From NCBI GenBank assembly GCA_025201365.1, contig JAIXMF010000005.1:868001-932000 (forward strand): a DNA stretch of 64,000 nt, read 5' to 3'. Source of the DNA: Syncephalis plumigaleata. Its lineage: Eukaryota; Zoopagomycota; Zoopagomycetes; Zoopagales; Piptocephalidaceae. This document shows positions 48,590 to 60,303 of the stretch, piece by piece. Under the pieces are notes generated by a model that did not search any database, was not told the origin of the DNA, and was given only the letters and a program-made list of their open reading frames with translations. The first letter of the stretch is position 1; each line of letters begins with the position of its first letter. The translations under genes and the position numbers were made by a program.

Positions 48590-51500
48590 TTAACGATCCA
48601 TAACAATTTGACCTAAATCAACGGCAGATAAACGTCGAAATTCCTCTATTATAATGAATACGAATTAATAATAGTAGTAATGAGATACAGAATCAAGTTG
48701 ATTATACTTACCCTCAACTTGAACTAGTGTGGCATCCTTACGATCCACTACAAAATACACTTCACGCCGTGTGTCACGACGAGCTAGAACCCATCGATTA
48801 CTAACGGAAAGTCGATCACATAACTCTCGTATATCGGGATCACTACAAATGATTGTGTCAATAGCTGCATAATAACACTACTCATTACTATTAGCATTTA
48901 CCTTTCAAATGCTTCATGCATTCTTAGTAGACATTCACGTATATCATTACGCATACGACGTATGGATATGGTAGTACGTAGTGCTAATGATAAACGATCA
49001 AGATAGATGAAGCGATAGCTTTTTACACGATCAACACTAGATAAATGATTGTCATGTGAGTAAATAGATAAATAGTCTGTCTTATCATTGCACTTACTAG
49101 GCACGTTCGACATTACGTCGTTCCTGAGCCATTCTATAATGAACTGCCTCTACCAATGCCACTATGTGATCGCTTAGTGTACGATAGAATTCAATGGATG
49201 TAAGATGCGGTGCTTGATCCACGGGTACTAGCATTACCAATAATAGTTGAGGTGGATACTATTCGTGCAAGTAATATAAAAGAGTTACTATCTCGTCAGT
49301 TTTCACTAGTGTACATCTATTTGATGAGCCCACCTGATAAACAATAAGATGATGCGGTCTATTAGGAGATCCTACATAAATAATCGGTGGCGCTTCCGAA
49401 TTCGAGTTATTGGGCGGACTACTCATGACTTGTCCTGTTGCATCCCTCGATCGCATAGGACCGGTGAGAAAACGACCCAATGATGTGACACCACCTGTGA
49501 TGGTGGTGATCCGGGTAGTGAAGCCGCAGCCGCTGTATTGATCATGTTGGATGATGATGTCGCTGACACGGTTACTCCACGATCAGGTCCATTTCCTTCA
49601 CTAGTCTCACGACTTAACGCGGGACTTGTGATGTTGCTTGAACAGCCATCTCCTCATCCTCATCCTCTGCTGCTGCTGCTGCTACTTCAGCATGATCATG
49701 TCTATAGGCGGTATCTCATTATCTTCGATTACATCAGAAGTAATAGAATCATCATTGGATGTGGATCGTGTCCAAAATGATGGTGTTATAGTTTTGAGAA
49801 AGTTGGTTGAGTGCCAAAAAGAGTACAAACTACTGGTAGACTATTACAATCACAATATATTAATATAAATAACGTCGAGTACATGACACTATAATCTAGC
49901 ATTACCTCATGTCCAGAATTGGTATGCTCAGATGGTAGTGATCCATTGGATCCATTGACTTTTCTAACTTTTTTCCTAGTATACCGACCACCTTTGCTAC
50001 GTGCTCCTTTCAACTCATCCGCCGGTACATATTGATCTATTAAATATCGATATAGCGCTCGTGTCTCCTCGATATCCGCTATATCCGAAGATACCAATGT
50101 GTCACGCCATAATAGCATAGTTTGGCTGACCTGATCCAAGCGTGTGCGTACATCCGTCAATAATTGATCAACCGATAGTCGTGAAGTACGTGACATGGGC
50201 GTGTAATGAATGCCTACAGGTTAATTCGATTAGATCATTATTATTATGCATACTAGTCATTTCATTGCTAAATAACTGATGCCTACCATTAAGTGCAATG
50301 TGAATGTCACGTCTATCAAATTCCCATTCCGGAATGAGTAAATCGTAATGTCGAATCAATTGTTGATTCAACTTAATCCTGCCCTGTTCCTCGAATATAC
50401 TAGCAAGTGTGCCGTAGCGTAACTATGTTCAACATTAGTACACCATAATCTATATCATTGCTGGAATGTGACATCTAATAATTACCCGGAATGACTGATA
50501 TCCATTAAGTATAGTTTCACGAACACACGCGTCATCAACTGATGATTCGATATACTCCACTTCAAATCGATGCTTATCGTCTCGCATAGGGCGAACGTAT
50601 CGACCAAGTGCAATTTCCTACTCGTATGTTTTGTTTATCGCTTGCTTATTACATTAAAGCCGATCACTTACTGTTAAAACCCAATAGCCAGGCTCCAATT
50701 GCATTATTGACCATCGATGTCGTTGCGTGTGTACATTATCCACCAATGGTTCATCTGTAAATGATCTAGATAGTCATAAACAAGCAAACTATTTAGTTAA
50801 ACCGTTTGCATCCCAGTGTAATTATCGCTGCAAACTATACTTACCCACAGAATTCAGCCAATGCCCGTGCCAGTCCAATTTTACGTAGACGCATATCCCA
50901 CAGCATTTTCTGTTGTTTACGCGTGGACGATCCATCGGCACTATTCATTGAACACGTATTATCGTTGGGTCGATCATGAAGAGCGGGATCGGTCAAGAGA
51001 TCGATACGATCATAGCAATAGACAACTTGTTGTCGCTCTTGTAGCTCATCGATATCCGTAGAGGGATCAGCTTGTATGTCTTCGGTCTCATCCTCGACAG
51101 ATAATAAATCTGGTGCATAAATCGACATGTGTACGAGTTCGGCATGATGATAACCTGGCGTGTATAACTGCTGTCGATGATGTACTCCATTCGGTAAAAT
51201 ATTCAATTGATTAGCATTAGCTGGTGGTTGTGCCAACGGTGAAATAGGCAAAGAACGCGAATTACCGCCGAATAAAGACGAGAATGGTGATGAAAATGGA
51301 CGTGAACTAGTGGGTGCACTATTAGTCGACGCTCCTCCTCTTTAGTCTGTTGCTGATGTTGTCGTTGTTGTACATCAATAACAGAAGGACTATTGGCGGA
51401 TGACGCGATCGAGTCAACATGATCTTTTCTATGCAAATCCAATGTACCATTGCTTAATGGTGAGGATATAGCACGATTCGTAATTGCTGATGTCTCGCAT

Positions 51501-51825
51501 ACATCGACCGTTTCCACGCATCGACGTCCATCGGCTAGTGCCGCGTCATTCTCTCCTAAACGACGTGCATCTTCAACGTCATCATCGTCATCGTCGCTAT
51601 TTTCCCTAGTACGTCCACCGTTGGATATAGTCGGTATGTCACCCGTCAATACAGATGCATACACGGTAGGCGAAGTAGAATGCGTGCTATCAGGTGTGGC
51701 AGCAGCAGCAGCTAACAGAGAATCCACTGCTGTTAGTTTGTCACTAGTGCTGATATCTACAGGACCTGGGTGATATTCAGATCAGCTGCCTCCATAGACA
51801 ATATAGAGTCAGGTGGTTCAGACAT
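48590..51825 (-). CDS. CCZ1: CCZ1-like vacuolar fusion protein
   Basis: With Mon1, Ccz1 is the exchange factor that activates Rab7/Ypt7 on late endosomes and vacuoles. The N-terminal 170 residues from MSEPPDSILSMEAADLNIT are a Ser/Asp-rich insert, after which the longin-like part reads LVHMSIYAPDLLSVEDETED, VVYCYDRID, LRKIGLARALAEFC, WSIMQLEPGYWVLTVEIALG, DDACVRETILNGYQSFRLRY and LLIPEWEFDRRDIHIAL. It resumes with SSDIADIEETRALYRYLIDQ. C-terminal longin segments (HHLIVYQYPPQLLLVMLVPV, SIEFYRTLSDHIVALVEAVH, YRFIYLDRLSLALRTTI) end VDLGQIVMDR. The order (longin, W..D.. helix, two later longins) and the Tyr-rich FRL/W.WD block are typical of Ccz1. Many small exons. Apparent lost bases near 51768 (a C run), near 51330 and near 49690. 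Identification is from motif order, not sequence identity. Confidence 0.72.
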
Positions 51826-52450
51826 GCTTATAGCCACCAGTTAATTATTCCCGTAGAAGGATGATTAGGATGATGATGAAAATGTGGAATAAGAAGTGGC
51901 ATATAAATACCACCAGAATAGAACACAGTGTAGTGATGAATTATTGATTATTATTATTATTACGTGTAAATTATCAAACAAAAATATCCTATGATAGGAA
52001 TGAGTGTATTTATGTTGGATGTGTCTTCATCTCAATCGGACGATTGGTGCCATTAGCCATGAGTAGCAAGCCCTTTGCAACTAAATGTATGATGATGATG
52101 ATGAATCTGTTCAGCCAATGTAACAATAACAACAATAGCAACAATAGTAAAGACGCTTGTACAGCCTACATGGTTGCTATTATTTTGAAGCAGGAAGACA
52201 AGGGCCATGCTCGTGCCAACTGCCGGTTTCTTCTTTACAACCTGTAAAATTGCTTCTTCATTCAATGGTCGCCACTCAATCCTTTATTTATTTTACATTT
52301 TGATATCATTGCTATTATTTCTACCATTATTCTCATTATTATTCGCATTCTATTAGTCAGTATTATTTCAAGTAAGTTGGCATGTACATCATCAACTATT
52401 CCACTGACATTGATCGTCGATTGTTAACTCGATATGTGTTAACGAGTAGA
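51826..52450. other. Divergent promoter region
   Basis: Contains an ATGATGATG run at about 52090-52102 and an AACAAT run near 52126-52150 that create the low-complexity ORFs here. No gene seen. Confidence 0.45.
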
Positions 52451-54722
52451 ATGTCTAAGAATCAAGCAGAATATCAAGTACTAGTTAATAATGTAAGTTA
52501 ATCGTAAATCACATACTCATTATTTGCGGATAACTTGACCAAATTGATCCATACTCAGTTGCCAGCAACAGGTAAGTGGGAAAGCGAACAGCTATGGTAT
52601 CGGTGTGGCTGGCACTATTGCTTGCTCCTATTATTATCGTAGTATCTAACAACATGGTGGCAAATGGTCATGGCGGTTGCTATTAAAGTGGCGTGGCAAG
52701 ATGTCAAGGTAGTAGTGCACAAACCTATTGTTTTATCCGTAAAGGTGACCTGTCCAATAGGAATTGTTTAGCGGGACAGGCCATATTCTGCGCGTAGAAG
52801 TGATGCATGACCAAACGGGAAAGTCACATGGGCATGGCGTTGTGTTTTATGCAAGCGAACAGGAAGCACGTAAAGCAGTGGGTAAGCGGCGTTGGCACTA
52901 GACCATTGAATGTCCAATAGACATACTCGTCTAATAGATGAGCTCGCTCTCTCCCCTCTCTCCCTCTCTTTAGAGCAATTCGACAATTATACATGGAAAG
53001 AGCAACCATTACAAGTTAGCCAGGCAAGTGTAACAACCATAATCCTAGTGTAACCGTAGAGAATAATTCATTATTAGATTGAAGCACCTGGAGCACATGA
53101 AACAATCGAGGAATCACTAACGATTGGCGACACTACAATTAAGATTAAGCGTCAATTCTACGTTGATAATGTAGGCATTGGTATTAATAGCAATAGCAAT
53201 AGCAATAGTAATAACTAAGTTTACTAATGAATAGCTTCCAAATTGGGTGCGCTGGCAAGATTTAAAAGATCTATTCTTTCAAGCTGGTAATGATAGGATG
53301 ATGTCAATGGTTGCATTGCTCGTATTCAGCTAATGCGTAGAATAATAATATAGGTACAGTATTAAGAACGGATATCGCCGCTAAAACAAAGCAACATCCA
53401 AATCATAGTGGCGTGGTATTGTTTGCTTCACGTCATGATGCCAAAAAAGCCATTGGTACGTGTAACTATGTTCCAATTTCATCAACTAATCTATATCTAT
53501 CTATCTATCTATTTATATTGTAAACATTTAGAACTATTTCATAACTACGAATGGGATGGACAACATATAAGAATAAGGGAGGATAACAACTTTATCGATT
53601 ATGCACCACCCGATGGTGTACCCGTAATATCGCAGCCCTGTCGTCGACAACGAAGAAGCGGCGGTCGTCCAACCAAGAAATCTAATGATGTTCAGAATGT
53701 ATCGCATGAAGTGCAAATATACGTAAACAATCTACCGAGCACTTATAGATGGCAGGAATTAAAGCAGCTCTTCTCCAAGGCAGGTCAAGTTATTCGTGCC
53801 ACCGTAGTGTCCTTGCCCAGTGGACAGAGTCGTCGTTTTGGCACCGTTCTCTTTGCCACGGCTGACGAAGCGAGGACTGCCATCGAGCTGTTCAACGGTT
53901 ACAGTCTTGATGACGTGCAACTTCACGTGAAATACGATCGATATGCCTCGTCTAAACAGTCATCTAGTATGAGTATGCCTGTATTTGCAGTTAATGCAAC
54001 GTCATCGTCACCGTCCATCATACCTTCGTCTTCAGCGTATACACTCGATCATACTACGGATGTGGACGCAATGAATCATCGTGCAACAATACACGATCCA
54101 TCACTCGCGCATAGCACATCACCATTAATTCAGCATTACAACAATGGTGCCACAGTACAATCGATTGATTCATCTTCCGATCCATTTAGTAAAGGAGCCG
54201 ATTGGTATATGGCAAATTCTATTCCAACACCAGGCATGCAGATTCAAATCATCCTGCAAGTCATTGGATTCCCTCTTCCTCCAGCATGCCTGAGTCTAAC
54301 CCAGTATCCAATGTCAATCATTCTGTCTTTTATGCCAATTACCATAATCCCGTACATCAGCCTGGTTCCATACTCATTTGCCCGTGAACATGATGCCACA
54401 CTATCATCCAGTAATACCGCCAATACAGTCTCCGCACTATTTGCCAATGCCAGGCCATCCGCTTACTATACCACCCTACTATGTGCCGATGCCTGTCGAT
54501 GCTAATCATCATTATCATGGTCCACAGACATACTACTCACCCGTGTATGCAATGGCATCAACTCCACCGACATCCATATATCCATCGATCTCGTCTCCAC
54601 CCATTAATTCATCTCAATCAAATGAGCAGGTTCAGGCATTGGCTACAGATATGCTCGATTCACCGACACTCTATGATAATCGATCATCCGTGTCAATGAC
54701 ATCAGAAACACTAGCACCATGA
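52451..54722 (+). CDS. Gbp2/Hrb1-like RNA-binding protein with three RRMs
   Basis: Nuclear/shuttling RNA-binding protein of the Gbp2/Hrb1-hnRNP M type, likely in mRNA export and quality control (family inference). Many short exons, beginning MSKNQAEYQVLVNNLPATV. RRM1 reads VNNLPATVAWQDVKELFSGT, ILRVEV, then HGHGVVFYASEQEARKAVEQF. RRM2: QFYVDNLPNWVRWQDLKDLF, GVVLFASRHDAKKAIELFHN. RRM3: VQIYVNNLPSTYRWQELKQL, RFGTVLFATADEARTAIELF. All three have the RNP2 (YVxNLP) and RNP1-like motifs. A short RRQRRSGGRPTKK linker lies before RRM3. The C-terminal 250 residues are Pro/Tyr/Ser-rich (PMPGHPLTIPPYYVPMP, STPPTSIYPSISSPP). At least two one-base losses are needed near 54240 and 54378 within this tail. 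RRM1 is interrupted by several tiny exons, including one of 13 nt. Confidence 0.85.
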
Positions 54723-54978
54723 TAAAACACACGATCATTTAGCAATATTTCTTATTACTAGTATTATTATTTCATCAATTTAGATATGCATTTGTATATG
54801 ATCAATAGCATTGAAATGCATTATTATTTATTATTATTATTATTATTAAACTACTACTTTCAATGATTATACTTGTTTGCACAATAAAAGTACGGATTAA
54901 TCATGGCTTGTTATGCATTTCTCCATACATTGCCGATACTCATAGGCCAGCTGATGAGCACAGTTATATGAATCTACA

Positions 54979-55455
54979 TCATTCCTCCTCATCTGAGTCT
55001 ACTCCTGCTTTTTTTATATTCAGATGATTTGCTGTGGGACCAGGTGTGTTTGTCGGTCGCTTACTACGCGCTTGCGAAAACCCCCTCTTAGAATAACGTC
55101 GTTGGAGTCGTCTTGATCTGGGCGGATCAGACAATACTGATGGCGGTATTTGATTAGGAATACACGCTTCTCCGGCAGCATTGTAGTGTGTGGAACAGTC
55201 CGACATGTCTACTAGATCATCATGCGCATCCTGATTGTAATCGGCAGTTGCGTATGGAGTAAGAGGGCCTGTTGGTTGCGGTTGCGCAGGCTGATTATTT
55301 GTCGACGAAGTCACTGATGTAATAGGTGTAGGGGATGATACTAGAGGTGCATTTCTACTAGGCTCATAGTAAGCACTAGTTATTGCTACTAGATGGAGTA
55401 GAAATATTAGTAAAGAGTATTTTTTAATCGAATAGCAAGAGAAAAATAGCGCCAT
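54979..55455 (-). CDS. Small predicted secreted protein
   Basis: Internal start MALFFSCYSIKKYSLLIFLL at 55455 gives a signal peptide ending near ITSA|YYEPS. The mature part (about 130 aa) has Pro/Thr/Ser-rich sequence (VSSPTPITSVTSSTNNQPAQ), two Cys (SDCSTHYNAAGEACIPNQIP) and a basic C-terminal region (RSRRLQRRYSKRGFSQARSKRP) with an acidic end (DSDEEE). Single exon with open frame. No family recognised. The dibasic and polybasic sites could be processed by Kex2-type proteases. The upstream in-frame extension to 55518 looks less likely as start. Confidence 0.5.
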   Translation of the reverse strand: MALFFSCYSIKKYSLLIFLLHLVAITSAYYEPSRNAPLVSSPTPITSVTSSTNNQPAQPQPTGPLTPYATADYNQDAHDDLVDMSDCSTHYNAAGEACIPNQIPPSVLSDPPRSRRLQRRYSKRGFSQARSKRPTNTPGPTANHLNIKKAGVDSDEEE

Positions 55456-56149
55456 ATTGAAGAAGATAATAATGATGGGATGGAAGACTTGCCTTGCAAA
55501 GAAGGCTACCCTCCGCATGGTTTATTTTATACGCTGAAAACCGGTCAGGGTCATGCAGCAACTTGATCCAATCATTTAGGATTGCAGTAGATTAGCCGAA
55601 GTGCCTTGATTGTTACACTTTGGAAACATTGTCATACCGCAATGTATCAATGGATAACACGATAGCATGATAGTATGATAGCATGAACAAGAAATAAAGA
55701 TAATGCTAGACAAATGTAAGATGTTAAGTGTCAATGACCGTGTGTTATCGTAAATGTCAATTAAAAACGGCACTCGTATTCACATTGCTCATTTTTCATT
55801 CGGCAATTCTACCATAAGCACATGCCTACTTGTATCTAGTATAGTATATATTCGGTAGTATAGGAGATGATTGGTTAGAATGGGTAGTCAACTTGCTAGC
55901 ATACCCGCAATGGTAGATAGGAACGTGCAATCAACTGTGTATGTGTATACTCTATTGGAATATGGATTCAGTCATTTAGCATGCTGTCCCATTCGAAATA
56001 GGACGGAATAAATGGAGATAAAGAAGAAAACTCAAGTAGACAAACTATAAAAAAGACTACACTATTCTATTCGTACCAATTGTATCCTTCTAGCCATCCA
56101 TTTATCCAAATTATTTATCGTAACGTCGCGTTTTATTATCACGAATAAG
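55456..56149. other. Intergenic between secreted-protein genes
   Basis: About 690 bp of divergent promoter, AT-rich. The word GATAGCATGA and similar words repeat near 55660-55690. No gene seen. Confidence 0.45.
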
Positions 56150-57365
56150 ATGTATTCCTTACTTGATCGTGTGACATTGTTGATAGGCACAGTATTAGTG
56201 CTGACATCATATGCCATCCAAACTCAAGCTGTCAACGGTAGCATTGAAGGTATTACTATTGCACAACTACTTTTTTATCAATGCTAATACGGCAGCATAT
56301 CTGTAGGAGAGTCAAATACAAATGCTTATGCTCGACAATACATGGATGAAAGGGCGTCAAATGAAGGATTATCAAAGCCTGAATGGTATGGAGGTGGCAC
56401 AGATGAATACAGCTTTGCCAAGGTTACATACAAGGATCAACTCGGATTTATGAAATGCATACCCGGCACTGAGGAAGAAGAAGCATTCAAGGTTGGTATA
56501 ATAGATGGTTCCTGTCCAAAATGATTAATCCTATATAAAAAGACCCTTATGGCAGCGAAGAAGAAGCTCAAGGGAAGCTACGGGGCATTTCGCGACACTG
56601 TAGCATACCCATTGAAACGTATCAAAGTTGAGGCTGATGGTGCATCTCGGCCTTTAGGCAACTGCTACGTATATCGCTACATTGATGGCGTTCTATTATG
56701 GAAATATATATCCAAGGAAAACTATGCAGAGCAGCTTATTACTATGGATGAGACTACACCGCAAATGCTTCAAGGTAGATGATTAGCATGATACTTGATG
56801 TATGCACTAACTATCGCGTAGCCTTCATTTATCTCTACAATGCAGGTATTAAGCACAGAGATATACACGCAGGAAGTGAGTATGCTCGAATTGTATCGCA
56901 ACTAGCTAACATGTAAATGTAGACGTGTTGGTCAAGAAAGAGCGATTTGGCAAGGTAAAGTCGGTGCTATTCGATTTCGATCGAGTTGAATGGTTCCCGA
57001 AAAGTAGAAAACTATTGGACGTAAACACTAGGCCAACAAAAGATTTCGGTTTCTCGCATGATTATGCATGCAATAACTTCCAGAAAGCACCGCTTCTCCA
57101 TATCTTAGGTACCATTCCTATGGATGCGGACATTCAGTCGCACGCTATCATTCCCGAGGATCGTAACAAGATAAAGCAGTACATAAAGGAGACGGTCGCT
57201 TCGCAAAAGACTGCTCCACAGCGTTTGACCAAAACGAAACTTGAAGCAGCCACAAAGGCCTACATTTCACTTCATCGAGTAGTTAAGATAGCGAGGCAAA
57301 GTCAAGATTGCAGCAGCTTTGTAGCCGCATTAAAGACCGTATATCCCTTATCGTTACAAAATTAA
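56150..57365 (+). CDS. Secreted protein-kinase-like protein
   Basis: Five exons (56150-56249, 56307-56491, 56543-56774, 56822-56875, 56933-57365), open frame, about 335 aa. The start MYSLLDRVTLLIGTVLVLTS gives a clear signal peptide. A short N-lobe (YSFAKVTYKDQLGFMKCI) has a Lys where the ATP-binding Lys sits, followed by a Glu-rich helix (EEEEAFK). The hinge-like YVYRYIDGVLLWKYI leads to the catalytic loop IKHRDIHAGNVLVKKERFGK, with the HRD motif and the Asn of the metal site, and the magnesium motif appears as LFDFDRVEW (DFD in place of DFG). The C-lobe is short, with a Lys-rich end. All key catalytic residues thus look present, but as a small secreted form without obvious ligand-binding domains. 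It could phosphorylate wall, extracellular or host proteins (inference). I know no named family that fits; ordinary small lipid/aminoglycoside-type kinases are alternatives. Confidence 0.7.
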
Positions 57366-57585
57366 CTAGGAAACAAATTAGAATGAAGCATTTACGTAGT
57401 GCATCCCAAAAGCCCATTCAATAGATGCTTCCTACAGTGTTAATGATCTATTAGAATAAAGTCATACTTGTTAATCATCTACTGCAACTGAATAAAGTAA
57501 TTCAATGATATTAAAAGGAGTATATAGCGATCTTATTTATTACTTATAACTATAACCAACAAGTATATTACTAATATTATTATTA

Positions 57586-60303
57586 TTATTTATGATAAGA
57601 TTCCGTGGTAGTTGTAACAATCTCTTCTACCATGATTTTCTCGCCATTAGGGCCTTGTTCTACGCGTCTCGTTGTTGTCACCTCAGTGTGAGGATCCATT
57701 GACTGGTGGTCATCATGGTGTTCCCGACTACTAGAGCTGCTTTCGGCCATGGCTGGTTTCTTGCCGGTGATGTAGCCTCTCAACCGTTCAACCGTCTTCT
57801 CTTCATCGGCCAAGGGTACGTCGTCAACGATTAGACCAACCTTACCAGTATCACGTACCACGGCACCATCTACGGTGGCAAGAATGCCCATACCAAGTAG
57901 TTGATCTCGTTCCGTCATGCCACGATCATTACTATCCTTTGGCAGCCAGATAACAGGGCATGGACGACTTAGTGCTGGATGCAGATAAGTATCCGGATTA
58001 ACATTGACCAATTTCGTGTCATTATTCCGGTCAAGCAGGGCGATATTCGAGTCATCCGAGTGGTCCGCCATGGATTCCTCTGCGTGATCGGTATTATGGG
58101 AGAATGGCGACAACTTCGATGGTAGATGCTTGAAGGTATCGAGAACATGTGCTTTCCCGGAAGTGGCAACCGCTGTAATAGGCATGCTACCACCACGATC
58201 CGCCTTGAGCAATGTTTCCACTGGTACATATGCCAATAGATCACGGAATGCACGTTCAATGTATATATTGACCATGGCCGTGATAACAATAAGAATGATC
58301 ACGAGGATAGGTAGGGCGATCACCTTCTTCAACAGGAAGATGCCTAGCGTGATCAATTCGGCAAGGTAAAGACCAACAAAGATATGCGATACAGTGATTG
58401 GGAAGGCACGGCCACCCATTTCAGCGTGTGAGGGCTGGTCTAGAACGTAAAGGAACTGGTAACGATAGACGATGTAGTAGAAGACAAAGTAAAGCAAGGC
58501 AAACGGCAACACAAGCGGCGCGATAATACTGTAGGTCAGACCGATAACAAACGCTAACGTGTGCTGAGGAACCGTTTGACCCCACGACATGGTTGGCATG
58601 GCCTTCAGATCCCAGACGTGACGGGGTGTTTTAACGAGAGCACGTCGTTTAATCCATTTAATTACGAATGGCGCGACCATGATCAGTTCCTTTGCCGCAC
58701 CCGAGAGACTTTGTAGCAACAGGTAATTGATGAAGAAACCGGATACACCGGGCATCTGCTCGGATAGAATGGTAATGGTGTCGGGTGGGCTCTTGATAAT
58801 TCTCTCGAGTGAAGCGAGGATACCGCCCGAGAACGAGACTACCAGCAACACATTGACAACGAGGAAGAAGAAGTATTTGTGAATGAGCGAGATTTGGATT
58901 GACGTGTGCAAGGGCGTGCCTTCAAAGATGGAGAGACGAAGTAGAATAAACGAGAGAACCATCATGAGCACGGCAAGCACGACAGGCGGTAGAATACCCT
59001 GAACCGCGCTCACTATATTGGGATGATTTAGAATGCCCTTTAATCCCGGGATAAGTTCGGTGATTTTACTTATATTGGCCACGGAAGTGACAAGGAAGGT
59101 GATGATCATCCAGCAGATAATCAATGCCGTACACGCCGCAACCGAGATGGTCCTGCGTCCCCAGCGGAATATGCCGCCAACGGTTAGATTCGACCAAATG
59201 ACATCATCCGGATGGACTTCAATCCACTTTTCCGACATATGCAGAGGTTTCGACGAGAGGACCGTTTGCGCGGCAACTTGAGCACCACGCTGTGTATTGA
59301 ATATAATAAAGGCGGACGGTTGATGATCGGTGCCCTTCTTTTTGCCACGTTCCTCCTCGAGGGCACGTTCCGCCTCAAGAAGACGTGCTCGCGAATACTT
59401 GATAGCATCCTCAGTGTCCGCAAGACCGGGAATGGGTACAGGCAGACCCGTCTTGGTACGGGTGGATGGTCGTTCGCCCGACAAGATATAGTTGCACTCG
59501 GCCGCCTCTAGTGATAGGGCAGCGCCATTACGTGTGTTGTATTTACCGACAGCACCGCCAGGATTACGAGCCAGGACAACCTTTGATACGCCGCCGGGGA
59601 ACGAGTCGAATATCTCGAAAAGTCTAGCCTCCGAGAGGAGTACTTGAGGAATGCCCGTTACTAGGAGTGTAACGCTACGTGGTTCACGACGATGTTCCCG
59701 TGATGTTAGATAGCGATGACGTAAAAGTGCGTACATCTTGATTTCAGTCACTAGCGTGTAGAGGATGAAGCCTATGAAGCCTATGAACACCACTAGATGT
59801 CCCCATAATCGCGCGGTGTGCGACTCGGGAATGTTGCCCATAGTCAATCGATCGAGACCATCCTTGGGCGTCTTGAAAACCGTGCCATCTCCCTTAATCT
59901 GCAAGGTGACGGGGATATTAGCGGCATTGAGTGGAATAAGAATCACCATGCCAAAGAAGGTAAGCACGATGAAAACACGAATAGCCATGCGTAAGAAACG
60001 CAGGAACATATAGGCATCCAGGCCAATCTTATGCAGGAGTTCCTCCTCTGGCGTTTTCAGGATGGGTAGGATCCAAGCGAAGGGACCAGTCGGTAAAGCT
60101 GGCGACCGCTTGGATTCCTCGACCAGGTAGGTGCGCGGTGCATAGATATTACGATTGCGTGGCCGAAGGATACAAAAGACCAGGTATAAAATTGCGCCAA
60201 GGACCAAGTTAAAGTAAAGAGCCGATAGAAAGGTGTCAATCGACATTTCCTTGGTCTGGTCAGCGATAGCCGCATCCGCGGACTGCTTATCCGTGGTGCC
60301 CAT
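57586..60303 (-). CDS. CSC1/TMEM63-type channel, intronless
   Basis: A second CSC1-type osmo-/mechano-sensitive channel, 905 aa in one unbroken exon, starting MGTTDKQSADAAIADQTKEM. Core features: DTFLSALYFNLVLGAILYLV, RNRNIYAPRTYL, KIGLDAYMFLRFLRM, MVILIPLNAA, RSVTLLVTGIPQVLL, a cytosolic loop with EAERALEEERGKKKG, then SAFIIFNTQRGAQVAAQTVL and EVHPDDVIWSNL. Helices follow, with IFEGTPLHTSIQISLIHKYF, PGVSGFFINYLLLQSLSGAA, and FALLYFVFYYIVYRYQFLYV. The tail is short (about 190 residues), has the motif CPVIWLPKDSNDRG and ends with Glu/Thr-rich ATTTTESYHK-like sequence. Its codons are GC-biased and it lacks introns, in contrast to its paralogue at 43450-48356. Upstream long gap suggests a complex promoter. 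Confidence 0.95.
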   Translation of the reverse strand: MGTTDKQSADAAIADQTKEMSIDTFLSALYFNLVLGAILYLVFCILRPRNRNIYAPRTYLVEESKRSPALPTGPFAWILPILKTPEEELLHKIGLDAYMFLRFLRMAIRVFIVLTFFGMVILIPLNAANIPVTLQIKGDGTVFKTPKDGLDRLTMGNIPESHTARLWGHLVVFIGFIGFILYTLVTEIKMYALLRHRYLTSREHRREPRSVTLLVTGIPQVLLSEARLFEIFDSFPGGVSKVVLARNPGGAVGKYNTRNGAALSLEAAECNYILSGERPSTRTKTGLPVPIPGLADTEDAIKYSRARLLEAERALEEERGKKKGTDHQPSAFIIFNTQRGAQVAAQTVLSSKPLHMSEKWIEVHPDDVIWSNLTVGGIFRWGRRTISVAACTALIICWMIITFLVTSVANISKITELIPGLKGILNHPNIVSAVQGILPPVVLAVLMMVLSFILLRLSIFEGTPLHTSIQISLIHKYFFFLVVNVLLVVSFSGGILASLERIIKSPPDTITILSEQMPGVSGFFINYLLLQSLSGAAKELIMVAPFVIKWIKRRALVKTPRHVWDLKAMPTMSWGQTVPQHTLAFVIGLTYSIIAPLVLPFALLYFVFYYIVYRYQFLYVLDQPSHAEMGGRAFPITVSHIFVGLYLAELITLGIFLLKKVIALPILVIILIVITAMVNIYIERAFRDLLAYVPVETLLKADRGGSMPITAVATSGKAHVLDTFKHLPSKLSPFSHNTDHAEESMADHSDDSNIALLDRNNDTKLVNVNPDTYLHPALSRPCPVIWLPKDSNDRGMTERDQLLGMGILATVDGAVVRDTGKVGLIVDDVPLADEEKTVERLRGYITGKKPAMAESSSSSREHHDDHQSMDPHTEVTTTRRVEQGPNGEKIMVEEIVTTTTESYHK

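Noticed and set aside
57586-60303. Horizontal transfer of the intronless CSC1 gene
   Set aside because: The lack of introns and higher GC could suggest it, but the protein is a standard eukaryotic CSC1 and its codon bias resembles the lyase and acyl-CoA synthetase genes.
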